Shown piece by piece: positions 47,695 through 61,375 of a DNA stretch of 64,000 bases (its first letter is position 1; each line of letters begins with the position of its first letter). A model generated the notes under the pieces. It saw only the letters and a list, made by a program, of their open reading frames with translations, did not search any database and was not told the DNA's origin. The stretch comes from Oehlia diaphana. Its lineage: Eukaryota > Glomeromycota > Glomeromycetes > Glomerales > Glomeraceae. The position numbers and the translations under genes were made by a program. Location of the stretch: positions 183,556 to 247,555 of the forward strand of contig QZLH01000165.1 in NCBI GenBank assembly GCA_003833135.1, written 5' to 3'.

Positions 47695-50386
47695 TAAAGC
47701 GGAGCAGAGTCACGTGACTTAACCAATTATTACAAGCCACAAGTCACGATGTCAAAAAAATTTTTCCATGAAAAAAATTTTTTTTTTTAATCGTTCATAT
47801 TAAAAAAAATAAAATAAAACTAATTAAAACACTGGAATTATGGTTCTGGCTAATTTTTTTACAGAAATTTCAAAAAATACCATGAAAAAAAATGAAAAAA
47901 ATTGAATTTCAAAAAAATAAACACCAAATTTTCACGAATATTTTATTATAATTATTTAAATTGTATGATAATAGGATTTAAAGAGGCTTCTAATGTAAAA
48001 ATAAAAGCCTCTGTTCTCTCAGCATTACCCCCTTTTCAACACTCCCGTATCTATCGCAGACTCTTTCAGTCAATTTAAACACAGTAAGTTTTCAACTTTC
48101 AGCTTTTTTTTGTTGTTCTATTTGTACAAACTCTATCACTAATTCACGATGTTCATATACTTCAAATCTGCTCTCCTCAAATATTTTCTGAAACATTCTC
48201 CATATATCAGTAGTTAATAATTTCATGTCTTCATACATATATTCGTGAAAAATATGTTTGCACGGTAACAAGTATCGATTGCGAAACAAACAGTGATAAT
48301 CAAGTAAAGTCAAACCTGATGCACCTTTACCTTTCTCCAATCTATCCATTACGGCATAAGCCTCTTTAATAAGTAGATGTTGAAATGGTAAGGGGAATTT
48401 GTGAATCTCCTTGATAATATCCTTTTCTATATCATAAACTGATACTTTTTTGACACAAAAGTTGAAGGTGGCACTTTTGAATCAGATTGTTTTTTACGAT
48501 CAATGGCAACGATATTATAGACGGCACCTAAGATAAATGAATAAACAAAAAGTGAGTGTCTAAGTGAGTTAATAAGCAAACGTTACATAGAAAATTCATA
48601 TTATTATGTAATTACCTTTAATATGGAAAATCAAACATCAAAATAAGAGGCGGAAGGGTGGAAAAATAACAAAAAAGTAGAATTTTACCAATTAAACCAT
48701 GTAAGGATGATGTTTTCCTTTTCAATTCACTGTGGTAAGATTCTAACGGATTTGTGAAGGTGACTTGCAAAAGTAAAGAAAAATGTTGGTTCGCCCATAA
48801 TGCCCATTGTTATGTATTTTTCATGTAATTGCTTCTAATATAATTCTGAATAGTAGGAACAGGACAGTTGTTAATAGTTTCTTGGATCAGTTTTTCGCAA
48901 CCAATTTTTGTCCTTTTATACATTGTCACGATCATAACATCACAGGTTTTTTTTTCATGAATTTTCAACATTCACATCCGCATAATATATACAACACAAA
49001 GTAATACTTCGCACTCTTGCTCACCGGCGTTTACACCAGGAAAAACAATTTTAACATTTTTAAACTCAACACTACTTTGATTAGATAGAATGTAGGAAGT
49101 TCAACGGCAATAGCTGCGAATTTTTTTTAAAGCTTCTGCAACAGTATCACTATCCTCACTGCTCACAAAAAAATGCACACCTATATTCCAGCATCCGTAA
49201 GTGTTGCGAACGTACAGTGTAAATAGATGCCAATCATATCTATTTGTTTTATGGGTGGAATCAATTAGAGTCAACCATCCATGATTCTCAAGTTTTTCAA
49301 GTTGCTCGAGATGTGCAAAAACAATGCCCTTAGTAGATCGTTGGTAGATATGATAAATTTCAACTTGATATCCTTGCTCTTTTAAATATGATACTGATTG
49401 TGAAATATCTAACTTTAAATCAGAATTGCCAACGAAATGAACTTTCATAGGTCCACGAACTTTATACTTAATGTTCGTTACTTCTTTGTGCTTCAATTCT
49501 TGTACACTTGCACTAAGACCTAATTCAATTGTTACATATTCTTTAACAGTAGCAGTAATTACCAGAGGTAAATAATTTTTGACAGCTTCTTTTTTCACTA
49601 AAGTTCGAATAACTTGAGGACGTTTAAGCCTATTGACATCTAACAATGAGTGTGTATGGTTGGAAGAGTCTTTATAACGTCCAACTTTAACTATTTTCAA
49701 TAAGACTAACCATTCAACTTAAATTTTAGCATGACATAATCCAGATGGTCTTATCTTCATTATTCGGCATTTTTCATTAGAAATATTTTCTTTTTGTTGT
49801 ATACTAGAGTCTTGATGCTTTGTAAAACGGCAAGTAAGTTTCCATTTACTTGTTTATATAAAGTCCATTGTATCCATATATTTGAAACTAATGGCCACCA
49901 ATTTTCATCAAAATCCTCCATTTGAACTTCCAAAGAGCAATTTACATCAAAAAGAAAATTCCACTTTTCTTCTGAAGTGATATTTGTCATTTGCGTGACA
50001 ACTAAAGTGGTAGCGGAAGTATTAACCAAAGAGACAGACATAACAACAAAAAAGACAAAAAAAATGTTTAACTTAACTATTAATTTATAAGTTTAATATT
50101 AGTAAAAAGAAAAAGGACTAAATAAAAAAAAAACTTACAAAAAAAACAAAAAAAAAATATTTACAATATTTTTTTAAAATACGTGAACTTAATATGAAAA
50201 TAGTACGATGCTATTCATAAAACGAACAAAAGGATGAGGAAAAAGGTTTATATGATTTATAAATCCTAAGGCTTAAAAGAAAGAAAAAGCCTGATAAAAA
50301 AATTTTTTTTAAAAAAAAAATAAATAAATAAACAGCCATGTGGCAGTGCAAATACGTGACGTATCACGTGACTCTGCTCTGCTTTA
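47695..50386. mobile_element. Decayed Mutator-like element (MULE) with TIRs
   Basis: Left end 47695-47717 and the reverse complement of 50364-50386 match at 22 of 23 positions (core GAGCAGAGTCACGTGA). Weaker similarity continues inward. Between them lies a minus-strand transposase relic with a MULE core and a SWIM-type zinc-finger remnant. Length 2.7 kb. No 9-11 bp target duplication is evident directly outside these ends, so the true termini may extend slightly or the duplication has decayed. Confidence 0.8.
48092..50041 (-). pseudogene. MULE/SWIM transposase pseudogene
   Basis: Pieces in order on the minus strand. First, ATG at 50041 with SEEKWNFLFDVNCSLEVQME (50041-49760). Then CHAKI, a stop, and KVGRYKDSSNHTHSL (from 49700), leading into GWLTLIDSTHKTNRYDWHLF (the MULE DDE start, D in LIDSTHKT) to 49101. 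After a stop come PGVNAGEQECEVLLC, INNCPVPTIQNYI and TNPLESYHSELK. It ends with RLEKGKGASGL and CLFRNRYLLPCKHIFHEYM (about 48235-48305), a SWIM-type zinc finger whose first Cys of CxC is not seen. Several stops and frame changes make it inactive. Intact relatives bind element ends and catalyse transposition. Confidence 0.82.
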
Positions 50387-50411
50387 GACATATCCCAAAA
50401 GAGGTATAATT

Positions 50412-50727
50412 TAGAGTTGAATACTGAAATATTTTGACTATAGCAAATGTCAAAACTTACTGCTAAAATTCCAAATCAAATTTTAGAGTTAAATTTTGGT
50501 AATAATATGGAATTTGACATCAGTTTTGGGATTTGGCATCCAATTTTAAATTTTAATAATAGTCTAAAATTTCAGAAATAGTTCAAAATTTTGGCAACAG
50601 TTTGGAATTTTAGCAAAATTTGAGATTTTAGCAATTTTAGTTTCTAACTAATGTCAAAATTTCAAACATTACTGAAATCTAAAATTTAGTTTGAAATTTC
50701 AGCAAAGAGTTTTAATACTCAACTCTA
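50412..50727. mobile_element. hAT-like MITE with perfect 8-bp target duplication
   Basis: The 316-bp segment starts TAGAGTTGAATACTGAAA and ends with the imperfect inverse (TTTTAATACTCAACTCTA). It is flanked on both sides by GTATAATT (50404-50411 and 50728-50735). The interior is many degenerate copies of AATTTTAGCAA/AAATTTTGGCA words and has no coding capacity. An 8-bp duplication with short TIRs points to the hAT superfamily. It starts 25 bp beyond the right end of the MULE. Confidence 0.9.
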
Positions 50728-52264
50728 GTATAATTTTCCTATATTATTATTTATAATAGTTAATAGATTATTTGATATTATTGTAAGAAAAAAGAAACAA
50801 AAATAAATTGAAATATAAATATATCTATATATTACTTTCAAGAATAGGTTTACTTATTTATAAAAAAAATCTGCTAAAAAATAGTTAACCTTTTTGTTAA
50901 AGATATTAAAAAATATAATATGGCTAAATTTATTAAGTTTTTGTAAAAGAAAAATTAATGCTTAATGAAGCAACTTTAAAAAAAATATAAAGAGAAAATA
51001 GCTGTGACTTTTTCTTAAAATGAATGGAAAAGATTTTCTAGTATTGGAATTACTAATAACTTGCAGCTAAAAAATAATTAAAATAAAATAAATAAATAAT
51101 TATAATCTTGGTTTATATCATATTTTTTAAAATTATTTAATTCTATTATTTATAAAATAACAGAAAAAATAAGAAAAAGTTGCTGATATTAATAAGAAAA
51201 ACTAATAAGAATGCAGAAGTTGATAAGAATATTAAAAATAAAGTAACTGATAGAAATATAAAGGATGTGATCAAAAAACTTTAAATAAAGCTAATTTTAC
51301 TAAAATTTTGGATAATTGCAAAAATAAGTTAAAAGGAATTTTTAAATGTTACACTTACTTTTTATATTATATGAAATTTTAAAAGATAGAATTATTGTAA
51401 AGTATTATATAATAAAAGTAATATTTCATAAAGTTTTTATGCAATAATACTATATACTTTAATTAATAATTCATAATAGTGATTATTATAATAGTAATAT
51501 ATAAAAGATTAATAATAACATTCCTTATAATAATAAATATATATATTATTAGGTGATATATATAATCTAGTAATTCTAATTATAATCTGATATTTCATGA
51601 CAACTTGAATTTTATAATTATTTTTTATTAAGAGAATCAATATATATAAAAATTAATTTATAAAATACATTTTTATAAGTTATAAAAATTAAATTTGATA
51701 AAAGTTACTCTTAAAATATATAAAACTAGTATAAATAAATGGAAAATAAATTGAAAAAAAATTTCTTTAAAAAAATAAATATGTAGTAAAATTAAAGGTA
51801 TTTTATTAAATAAATTGTTAAAAGATTATTTAATTATTTCATACATAATAATAAAAAAGTTAAATTAATACTTTTTATACTTTTATTAAATAAATATTTA
51901 TTTTTTTTTCTTTTTATTAAATATAATTTAAATAAATATAATAGTAATAAACTTTTTCATATTTGGTATACATTGTAACCGTAAAAATGAAGAAAATCAT
52001 ATAATCAAAAGGATAATATATTAACTGAAGGATAAATAATTAACCAAAGAATGAATAATTAACTGAGGAAGAATAATCTGGAAGGGTAGAACAATTTATG
52101 TAATGTAATATTTACAGTATTACACAATATTTATTTTTAGTTATATTTATTTATAATTTAGTTATTTATAGTTATTTAGAATAGTTATTTATTTTCTTAT
52201 ATAGGAATATTTTTTTATATATAATTTTTTATTGAAATAGTGAAAATAATAGAAAATGAAATAT
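50728..52264. other. AT desert, no supported gene
   Basis: Extremely AT-rich with long A and T tracts and no open frame over 60 codons. It may be decayed retroelement sequence. Confidence 0.4.
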
Positions 52265-52620
52265 CAAAATGTATAAATACAAGTGGAGTTCAATAAGAAT
52301 TCTGCAATCAGTTTTTGACTCAACAAATAAAATTATTAACTATTAAAAGTTATTTTGAATATGCTCATTGTTTTAAAAATTAATTAATAAGTCTAAAAAA
52401 TATATTAAAATATAAAGGAATTCTTCAAGTTTGAAAATAAAAAAGTAATAAAATATGGGAAAACTATCGCAATTTGAAAGTAAAAATGAAGTATTAGTAA
52501 AATCTAAACCAAGCATAATAAAATAAGAATATATAAGAAAAAGAAGAATTAATAAAATATTTGTTTATCTATGAGTGGTAGACGTGGGTGACAACATTAA
52601 CTAATTTTACCTTTTTAGAG
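52265..52620 (+). repeat. Dispersed LTR-like repeat, plus copy
   Basis: Counterpart of the minus-strand copy at 40920-41290. It shares ATGTATAAATA, GAATTCTGCAATCAG, TTTGAATATGCT, CTATCGCAATTTGA and AAATCTAAACCAAG, and ends with GAGTGGTAGACGTGGGTGACA. A weaker relative (TGTATAAATATCAATAAAAT) lies near 54860. Confidence 0.5.
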
Positions 52621-55600
52621 AATTTTAAATACAACTAAATTATTAAGAAATTAATAATTCAAAATGCATTAGTAAAAATAATGATAAGTTAAAATAATTC
52701 AAGATAAAATTATTAAGAATGATAATATAAAAAAAATGGATATAATAAATTTAAGTAATTTAGAATAATATAATACCAGCAATTTTTTTCTTAATTAATT
52801 AAATATAGCTCTCTTTTAATTTAAAAAGTACAACTAATATTATAAATCATAATTCTAATAAAAAATTATTAATTATATTTTAATTAAGAAATATATAAGT
52901 AAAAAACTAGAATATATTGATTCTAATATTAGAAAAACAGAAAAGAATATGTTTTTATAAATTAAATTCATTTACAATTATATTTAAAATATTTTAACAA
53001 CTTGTAAATATAGAAATTAATTTAATCTAATAATATTATTAGATATTTAATATTGAAATAAAAACCAAGTTTAAGTTGATTAAAAAGTACTTAAAAAAGG
53101 TATTTATGCCTTTAACATAATATTAATAGTTTAAGAGCAGAAAATTAGAAACATTATATTTATATTTAAAAACATAAAATAGTAAAAAAATATTAAACCA
53201 ATATTTATTTTTGACTAGTTTACTAAATTTTTTAATTTATCTGCTATAGTAAATCTATATTATATTATTTTATTTTTTGTATCAATAAAAAATTTAAAGC
53301 AAAAAGTATATATTACATTAAGAATAATTTTTTATAATAACTGTTGCCTACTATTAAAATAGGTTACCCTGTAACCTAAAGTAAGATTTACAAATAAAAC
53401 TCTTTAAAAATCCTATTATAAAAGAAAACTTTATATTACATTGTTATGATTTTTTTCCTTTTTAATTAATTAACCAATAGAATTTAAGTAATTTAATTAT
53501 ATAATCATTATTATTATATATAAATAAGAAATTAATTTTTCATTTTATTATGATGCTAAAAGTTTATATTTGACAATCATATGATTTTGTTTCAATTTTC
53601 TAAGCTGATTTTATATCATGTGATCTGAAATTCAGCCAATAAAAAACTGGAATTTTTTGTGTAAAGTACTAATAAAATCTGGTTTTTAAAAATTTTTTAT
53701 ATAAACAAGAAAAAAAGGTAGATTTCAGCAATAAATCGCAACTACTATTTTATAAAAGTTACATATTAATAAAAAATTTTTTTACATTTGATTCATATTA
53801 TGATAATTTGGGATGGCATTATCATAATACATAGAGTCAGCCCAAATTATCATAAGTTCTAGTCAATATATTTTGTTTCAAATTTAAGCTGATCATATGA
53901 AAATCATGCAATTTCAAATGCTTATAACTTTTATGTAGATCTTCTTTTAAAAATCTAACTGGTAATTTAATAAAGTTTACTTTAAAGAATAAAGTTACCA
54001 GTTTATTTTTCTAAATTGTATTTTTTTTAAGAAGTTGAAAGATTTTTGTGTGTCACATTTTTATTGTTAAGTATAGACTTTCAGTATCATATAACTAATA
54101 AAATACTAATTAAGTATCTCTATTAGAAGTTATTATATTCTATTGATTATTATATTTCTAATTAAAATTGCTTACTGATACCTAAGGGTTTAAGTAAGAT
54201 GACATTTTGCCGAAAAGTGAAATTCTGCTGAAACTATATTAGTTATATTAAAAAACTGGCAAAACTCTGGAGAAAAGCGAAACTGCCAAAACTTATTATA
54301 AATGCTGAAACTGCCAAAATTCTGCTGAAACTATAATAAATCTATAGTAAAATTTTAACGAAACTAATCGTAGAATTTTGAAGAGGTTTAGACAAGCAAC
54401 CTTATTTATAATGCAATAATATGATTGTTAAAAAAAAATGGTGATTTTAAATTATAAAAATATGATTGTTAATTTTAATATTTTATTATCAAAATTAATT
54501 TATCAGATATTGATAAAATTGTAAAATTGAATATTGCATATTTAAATTATATTATAACTAGAAATATTAGATGAATTATATAAATGATATAATAATTTAT
54601 AGTTATATGATGATATATTTGATTAGTATAAAGATTTATTTATAGTTATATTTACTTTAAAATAGTTATATTTATAGTTTAATTATTAATAATTTATTAG
54701 TTAAATATGATTAGTATATATATATTTATAAAAGTACAAATAAATATCTAGAATATTGTAAAAATATAGAATATTGTAAAATATTTTAGGAATTAAAGAA
54801 AATGAGATAAAATTTAAAAATTAAGAAATTATTAGATTTTAATGAAATATTAAAATGTATAAATATCAATAAAATTTAATAAGAATTTTATAATTTTGGA
54901 TTTATGAAAGCTTTTAAACAATTAGTTATTGTTGTAATTTCATTATAAAAAATAATTAATAATTAATAATATTTAAAGAAATAAATATGTTTAAAGAATT
55001 ATTTAAATTTAAAATTTTAAATAAAAAGCTAAGCATAACTGACTGTTTAGACAGCAAATATTAGTAATAAATATAAACTAATCATACATTAATATAAGAA
55101 TTAATAGTATATATTTCAATATGTGCAATTCATCATCTACAAATTGCAATCTATATTAAATTGATTTTTATTCTTTTTTTATAATTACAACTGAAATAAA
55201 AAGTAATCAATATGGTAAGCAAGTATAGATAAAATGAACTTCTTATTTAGATGTACTGAAAAATTCAAACAAAGATGTATGATTTTTTCACCTCTATATA
55301 ATCTTTTATTTTGCAAGAAATCTTAGAAATAAATTTTAAAATACAATATTTCTCTATTAGTATTAAAACACTTTGTTATAAAATTATAATTTATCAAATT
55401 TATTTTTTTAAGCCAAATGCTAAAATCAAATAATTATGAATCAAATAATAATAAGATTCAAAAGTCAGAAAAATCTGATAAAAAAAAGTTAATTGATAAA
55501 AAAAGTAAAGAAAAGAAAGAAATATAATATAACGATAATTATTTTGGTTGTAATGATAAAAGTAATGAAAATAGTGGTAGTAAAAATAATAATAATGGAA

Positions 55601-56170
55601 ATAATAGTAGAGATGATAATAATAGTTATAATAGTAATGATAAAGTAAAATTACTTGAGATTTTTAGCAGAATAGTATATATAAAACTGCTAAAAATAGT
55701 TTTGCAAAATCACTTGAAATGCTAAAACCTGCTGAAATTGTTTCAACAGTTTTGATATAGTATGATATATGATATACATTAACTTATCATGATCATAAAA
55801 AGATAAAGTAAAGCTCATTAGAATCACCATAATGAGATGCATCAAATGGCAGTAAATTCATGTTTCTAGTATTGATAGAATAGGAAGTTATTCTCAAAAA
55901 ACTTCAAACAGTAGAATGTCAATAACTTTTTCATCTATTGAAGTCAATGTTATGAAAATACCACCATTCAATGCGTCTCATTATGGCGAATCAAATATAA
56001 GGTTGAAGAATAGATAATGTAAATCTAAAAACATTTATTTAAATTTAAAATTTCTTATTTTATTCATTATATTCAAGTAAATCAGAAAATTATACTAATA
56101 AATTACAAAACTTAAACAAATTTTATTTGATTAACAATTATTTAAAAGGAAAAAAAAGGTGAACCTAATT
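52621..56170. other. AT desert with hairpins and a palindrome
   Basis: No supported gene. 53798-53855 holds a perfect 15-bp inverted pair, TTATGATAATTTGGG. 54200-54350 has repeated CTGAAACTGCCAAAA words. 55440-55640 is Asn/Ser/Lys-rich low complexity if translated on the plus strand. 55821-55992 is an imperfect palindrome, listed separately. Confidence 0.4.
55821..55992. repeat. Imperfect 172-bp palindrome, MITE-like
   Basis: The left arm GAATCACCATAATGAGATGC and the reverse complement of the right end (GATTCGCCATAATGAGACGC) match. They continue through AATGG, GTATTTTC/GTAAATTC and AAGTTATT toward the centre. No coding capacity. Flanking duplication not evident. Confidence 0.65.
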
Positions 56171-59100
56171 TTAATTATTGATTTCTAACAATTCAATCAA
56201 ATATCCTGGTAGTAACCGTCTTTGATCTGCATTAGATTCTAACATAGTGTTTCTAAATTGCTTTTTTAATGTACTATCACTTTGTTCTAATACGTCTAAT
56301 ATTTGAGTTTTAGGTAATCGTAATAAGAATTTAAAATCATTTGGTTGTATCTAAATAAAGATATAAATATGCCATTATTACATTATAATATATCTAAAGA
56401 TAAATATTCAAGATACAATAATTGCTTACCTTAAGGCAATATTCTGTACAATACAATATAAATCCTTTACGTAACATCTCATTCTGCCAAATCTGATTAA
56501 TATATCGCAACAATAATTCATTTACAAATCCCGATAAATTTTTATATGCTCTAACACTCAATGTCACCTAAAAAAAATAATTTATATTAAAAACACCAAT
56601 ATTTTAAAATAAATCGCACGTTATAAAGTAATCATACCGTTCTCATAAAAGGTGGTGGTAATTCAGGTTGTACAGATAAATGCTGCAACACCGCACCCAA
56701 TATTTGTGAAGTGAATATATTTGTTAACTTAAAGCACACATGAATTGCTACAAAATTTATTTAAAGAATAAATAAACATTCGATGTGACAAAATAAAATC
56801 AACATATAAATAACGTTTACCTTCAACAGAGTGTTTTAATGGAACTTCATTTTGCTTCAATTGATGTAAAAAAACTAACAATTCTCTTGGTTCCAGTGGT
56901 GTAGGAGTTTTTGCAGAAATTGTTATAATCTTCGAGAAAACTTTTTTTACAATTTCTCTCTGTTTTTCTGTTGCATCAAGCGTTAATATGACTTTAGGAA
57001 GATGTCGTAATATTTCTTCCTTTATTTTATAATAATAAAAATATATAAATATCTATATAGTTTCATCATGAATTGAGTTAGATAGCGAACCTTTTCAAAG
57101 TATGCAATAATCGGAAATAGAAATCTTCCATCTAGATTTCTCTGTACAATTACGGACTTTGCAGTATTTATTAACTGTGTTGGCGGTTGCACTTAATTAT
57201 GTAAAAATCATTAACACAATAATTCCAAGAATGAATAAACTATGTAATCCTTTAAATAATTACCTGTCTTATTTGTATATACGATTAATAATCTCAATAC
57301 AAAATCTTCAGCACCGTCTGGAAAAGTTTGGAATAATTCTATTAATCCAGTTAACCCAATTGTATCAATAATTTTTTGTGAGTAATTACGAATAAACTTT
57401 TGAATGGAATCTGATGATTTGATGTAGATTGAAACTAATCTTTAAAAAAATAAAAATGTTAGAATCTTTAAGATAATATATATATATATGAAATAAAATA
57501 TATCTACTTTTCAAATAATTGTCTTTTCTTTGCACACAAAGAAAGAAATAAATCAAGATGTCGCTCTACGTCTATTTGTGTCCATTTCTTTTCCTCGTCT
57601 TTTACTTCTTCTTTTGCTAATTCTGAAACTTCACTATGATGATAATGATAGTCGTACGTTGGAGGCGGTACCTCTTGGGTAAGTTGTTTTAATGACTGTA
57701 ATGCAAAAGATTCAACCTCGCCACCAATCACTGGATGAACTGGAAACCATTTGTTAGCGGTAGTAATAGCGGAACTTCTTGGCCGTTCATCTGAATTTTA
57801 TCAAAAGAAAAAATCGTGTCAAAATAATTTAATAATTACTAAATGATTTATATCTAAATTATTGACCTTTATGCAGACAATATGCTAATAGGATTTTTAG
57901 ACAAAATGGTCTTGCTGGTGGCCGAAGTTCGATCAATTCGCTTAGAGTAGTGAATCCAAGAGAACTCCTATAAAGGACCAAGATAAAATTTAACTCGGTC
58001 ATTAATTTGGTTAAAAACTATTTTAAGACGTGAATGCATAATCACCTATCAGGATCGTTACAAAAGATCTTGATGCGATCAACAGCATCTTCAAACAATT
58101 CGGGAACATCTAAGAGAAATTGTGTAAATATACGATCTTCAAGTGCTGGCATAATCCTGTCTAACAATCTACATAACCAAATTGAGTAATTGGATTTCTG
58201 AAAAAAATTTAAATTTAATAAATTATTATTCATAGCAACATAGAAAAAATAATAATAATAACAGGAAAAAATAGTTCTTACATATGATGGGTCTTTACGC
58301 AACATGATGGAGTCATGATACCATTCCTCGTCAAGCCATGTTAACGCAAAATCCGTTCTGATTAAGAAAATTTAAAATAATTTGGTGAATTCAATTTTCA
58401 CTAAAAAAGGTTACTAAATAAAAAACTTACTTATTTCTGAAATCTTTCAGTATAAATTTAATGACCAATTCTCTTAAATCATCAAATTGTTTACGATCAT
58501 CCTCAAAAGTCTCAAGACCTCGCGTCAAAAACCTTGAAGCCATTATGTGCAATTGTGACTTTGACAGTCGTTTCCCATTAGACAAAGTTGTCAGAACAAC
58601 ATTCGAACGTTTATCTTTTACATCAGCAGATAACGCAGCTTCAACGTCCAATATATTTTCAAAGGCATTTTTTATGAAAGAATTAGATTGATCATGTGAT
58701 AAAGATTCAGGAGGTGGAAGGGCATAAGGTTGAAATTTGAAAGCGGGAATAGAAACAACTTGTGGTTCCGGCGTTGATTCGACTTCAGGTGGAGTTGGAG
58801 TTATATCTTCCATCATATCTGATTTCAGTGGCTCTGCAGCAATATCATCATTGTAAACATCCTCAATATCCATATCATTAACTTCATATGGAGGAGACGT
58901 AGGTTCATATTTGAATTTTTTATCTTCCATTTCAACTGATAAATCAGAATCAGAATCTAAAGGTATTTCTTGAACTATTTCATTTATCACTCTTTCCAAT
59001 CTGTCATCTTCAACAATGATCGCATCTCCCGTGTCATACTCATCATCATCCTCCTCTTCCTCCTCTTCTAAACGTGGATCACGTGGTTTTTGATCCCGAA

Positions 59101-61375
59101 CTTTTGGTTTTGATTCAGTTTCAGGCTGCGGTACTGATGGTGCTGCTAATGCTGCTTGTTTGGCATTTCGTTCTTGTATTGCCTAATAGCATTTAAATTA
59201 TTTAAATTGAATAATAGGAAATTAGAAAATTGTGTTATACAAGGTGAACATTTGCAATATAATTTGCCTGGTTATTAGACAACATGTTATCGACCCACTT
59301 AATTACTTTCTTATGAAATGAGATCCTATATATTTCAGTATATCTATCAATTTTCAAGTTTTTCCGAATAAACATAGGGTTCCGCTTATCGAGTATTGAT
59401 CATCATAAACTATTATCCCTAGGATCAATAATTTAACTGGTTGATGAAATCTCAAAATAAAATGTTCACACTACAAACCTTTTTAGCTTGATTCAATCTT
59501 TCTTGTGGAATCGTTTTTAAAACTAAACAAATGACTTCAACAACAAAAGGAAGCGCAAATTGGGAAGGATCAAACTTCATATAAATAACATTAAGAAAAT
59601 ATTATTAATAAATTACTAATATTATAAAAATAATAATAATTGATTTCGATGAATTACTTACACTAATATTTGATTGTTGAGTATTTGGAATCCTTTGTAC
59701 AGCTCCACGTCCATTTTCTTCAATAGAATCTCTTTGTAAATGCCTACGGAACTGCCTTGGAAACTTGGAAGGATCATTCTTGCCTCCTAATGCAATTATA
59801 GCATTAAGAATTTCCATAACGAAAATTGCATTTTCATGTATTCTATTAAAAGTGAAATTGAATTTTTAATAATCACCAAGATTTTTTTTTAATAAAAAAA
59901 AAAAAATAATAAATAATAAATTATCACTATCACCTTAATAATGCCATCAATTGCACCTTCATAGACTTATTAACACTCCTGATCTGAAATTGACTTAAAC
60001 GCAAGTTTCTTTCCGGGATTTTAGTCCATGATACAACATGATTAACAAATGTTAAGACATATTGTGGTCTTACCCTCAATAAAGGTCCAAACGCATTGAT
60101 TATAGCCGTAATGACGCTACTTGATCTATAAAACAATTATGTTAACCACTTATACAAATAATAGAACGGCATCATTTATTTATACTAACTCTGTTCGCAT
60201 TACTGTCAACATTCCATTAACGATTGAAATTGACTCTTTTTCAAGATATTGTAAATCCAATATGGGATGTAAAGAATGACAATGGGACAACGAAATGTCT
60301 TCTTCAGGTTTACCCTAAAATCGAAGGAAAAAAAGAAAATCACACAAATCACAAGATTAATATTTTTTCTCTTTAAGTAAAAATTAACTAATTAACTAAT
60401 TAAAACAAAAAAATTACCAAAGAATCCGGCAAACGACGAGATTGAACTTTTGCAACCGTTACAAGGTACTTAATGGCACAAAATTTAATGCCTTGACTAG
60501 TATTTTCTGAATCAAAAAATCTCATTATTTGAGACTTGATAGATAAAGAAATATTCCAAAGAGAAGCGGAATCTGATGCATTTTCGACTCTTTATAAAAA
60601 CATAATCCAATAGAAAAATTTTGATCTGAAAATTAGCAAATTGAATACCCCCATAATTGCACTTAAACCAAAAAAATTTTTCTCACTGACGAAAAAGTAA
60701 CTGAAAGATTTTCATCAAATGAACTCACACTCTTTCAAATATTAATGGATAAACTGACGCATTCCAAAGTATTGCTTTTTTAACTATAGCAGGAGATGAT
60801 TCGTAGTTGATAATATATCCTATGGAAGGTAATACTTTTTCTAAACCTGGTTCAATGTACATTTATTTCACAAAATTATTAATAATATGTCATTAAAACA
60901 ATAATTTGTTTAAGGGAAATAAATTTTTTTTTTTTTTATTTAAATTTTTTTTATTATTTTAACATTTATTTAACCTTCCTAACTAAAAAAAAAATGAAAT
61001 GAAATAAAATAAAATCTATTCTTATAAAGAAGGATATATTTCCTATATTACTCCTAAAATTATAATTAAAAAATTTCCAGTTTGAAATCAAAAAAGAAAC
61101 ATACTATCTTTCCGTAATGTCCGCGATAATCCAATTTTCATAAAAGTAAAATCCAAAAAATCTACAATCCATTCTTTTATTTCATTTACAGAATCTCGCA
61201 ATAAACCACTAATTGTATGTAATATTTCGGGCTGTAATATAATACTTTGTTCCTCAACTAATTGTTTAAATGAATTCAAAGCATCTAATCTTGTTTGTAC
61301 TTCCTTTTGTTTTTCTGTAGCTTGATCCAACAACACCGAGACCCTTTTATCTTCGAAGACATATGTGTTGTTCAT
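56171..61375 (-). CDS. Symplekin / Pta1, mRNA 3'-end processing scaffold
   Basis: Eighteen exons give 1140 residues: 61105-61375, 60729-60846, 60418-60589, 60190-60314, 59934-60125, 59662-59842, 59479-59574, 58431-59182, 58282-58357, 58046-58197, 57867-57967, 57508-57790, 57264-57439, 57091-57191, 56821-57019, 56638-56747, 56430-56567, 56171-56350. Residues 1-380 form HEAT-like helices (start VSVLLDQATEKQKEVQTRLD; later GLLRDSVNEIKEWIVDF). The middle part has the signature RDPRL (419-423), then a run of Glu/Asp. The C-terminal symplekin domain (about 880-1130) includes EEILRHLPKVILTLD, LEPRELLVFLHQL, VLQHLSVQPELPPPFMRT and QPNDFKFLLRLPKTQIL. Known symplekin scaffolds CPSF/CstF and Ssu72 in cleavage and polyadenylation. 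Introns are short GT-AG, and no defect is seen. Confidence 0.92.

Noticed and set aside
48807..49004. Plus-strand frame within the MULE
   Set aside because: Shadow of the decayed minus-strand transposase (opposite LIQETINNCPVPTIQ).
59183..59478. Longer symplekin intron as a site of an inserted element
   Set aside because: At about 296 nt it is the longest intron of the gene, but no inverted ends or duplication were found.
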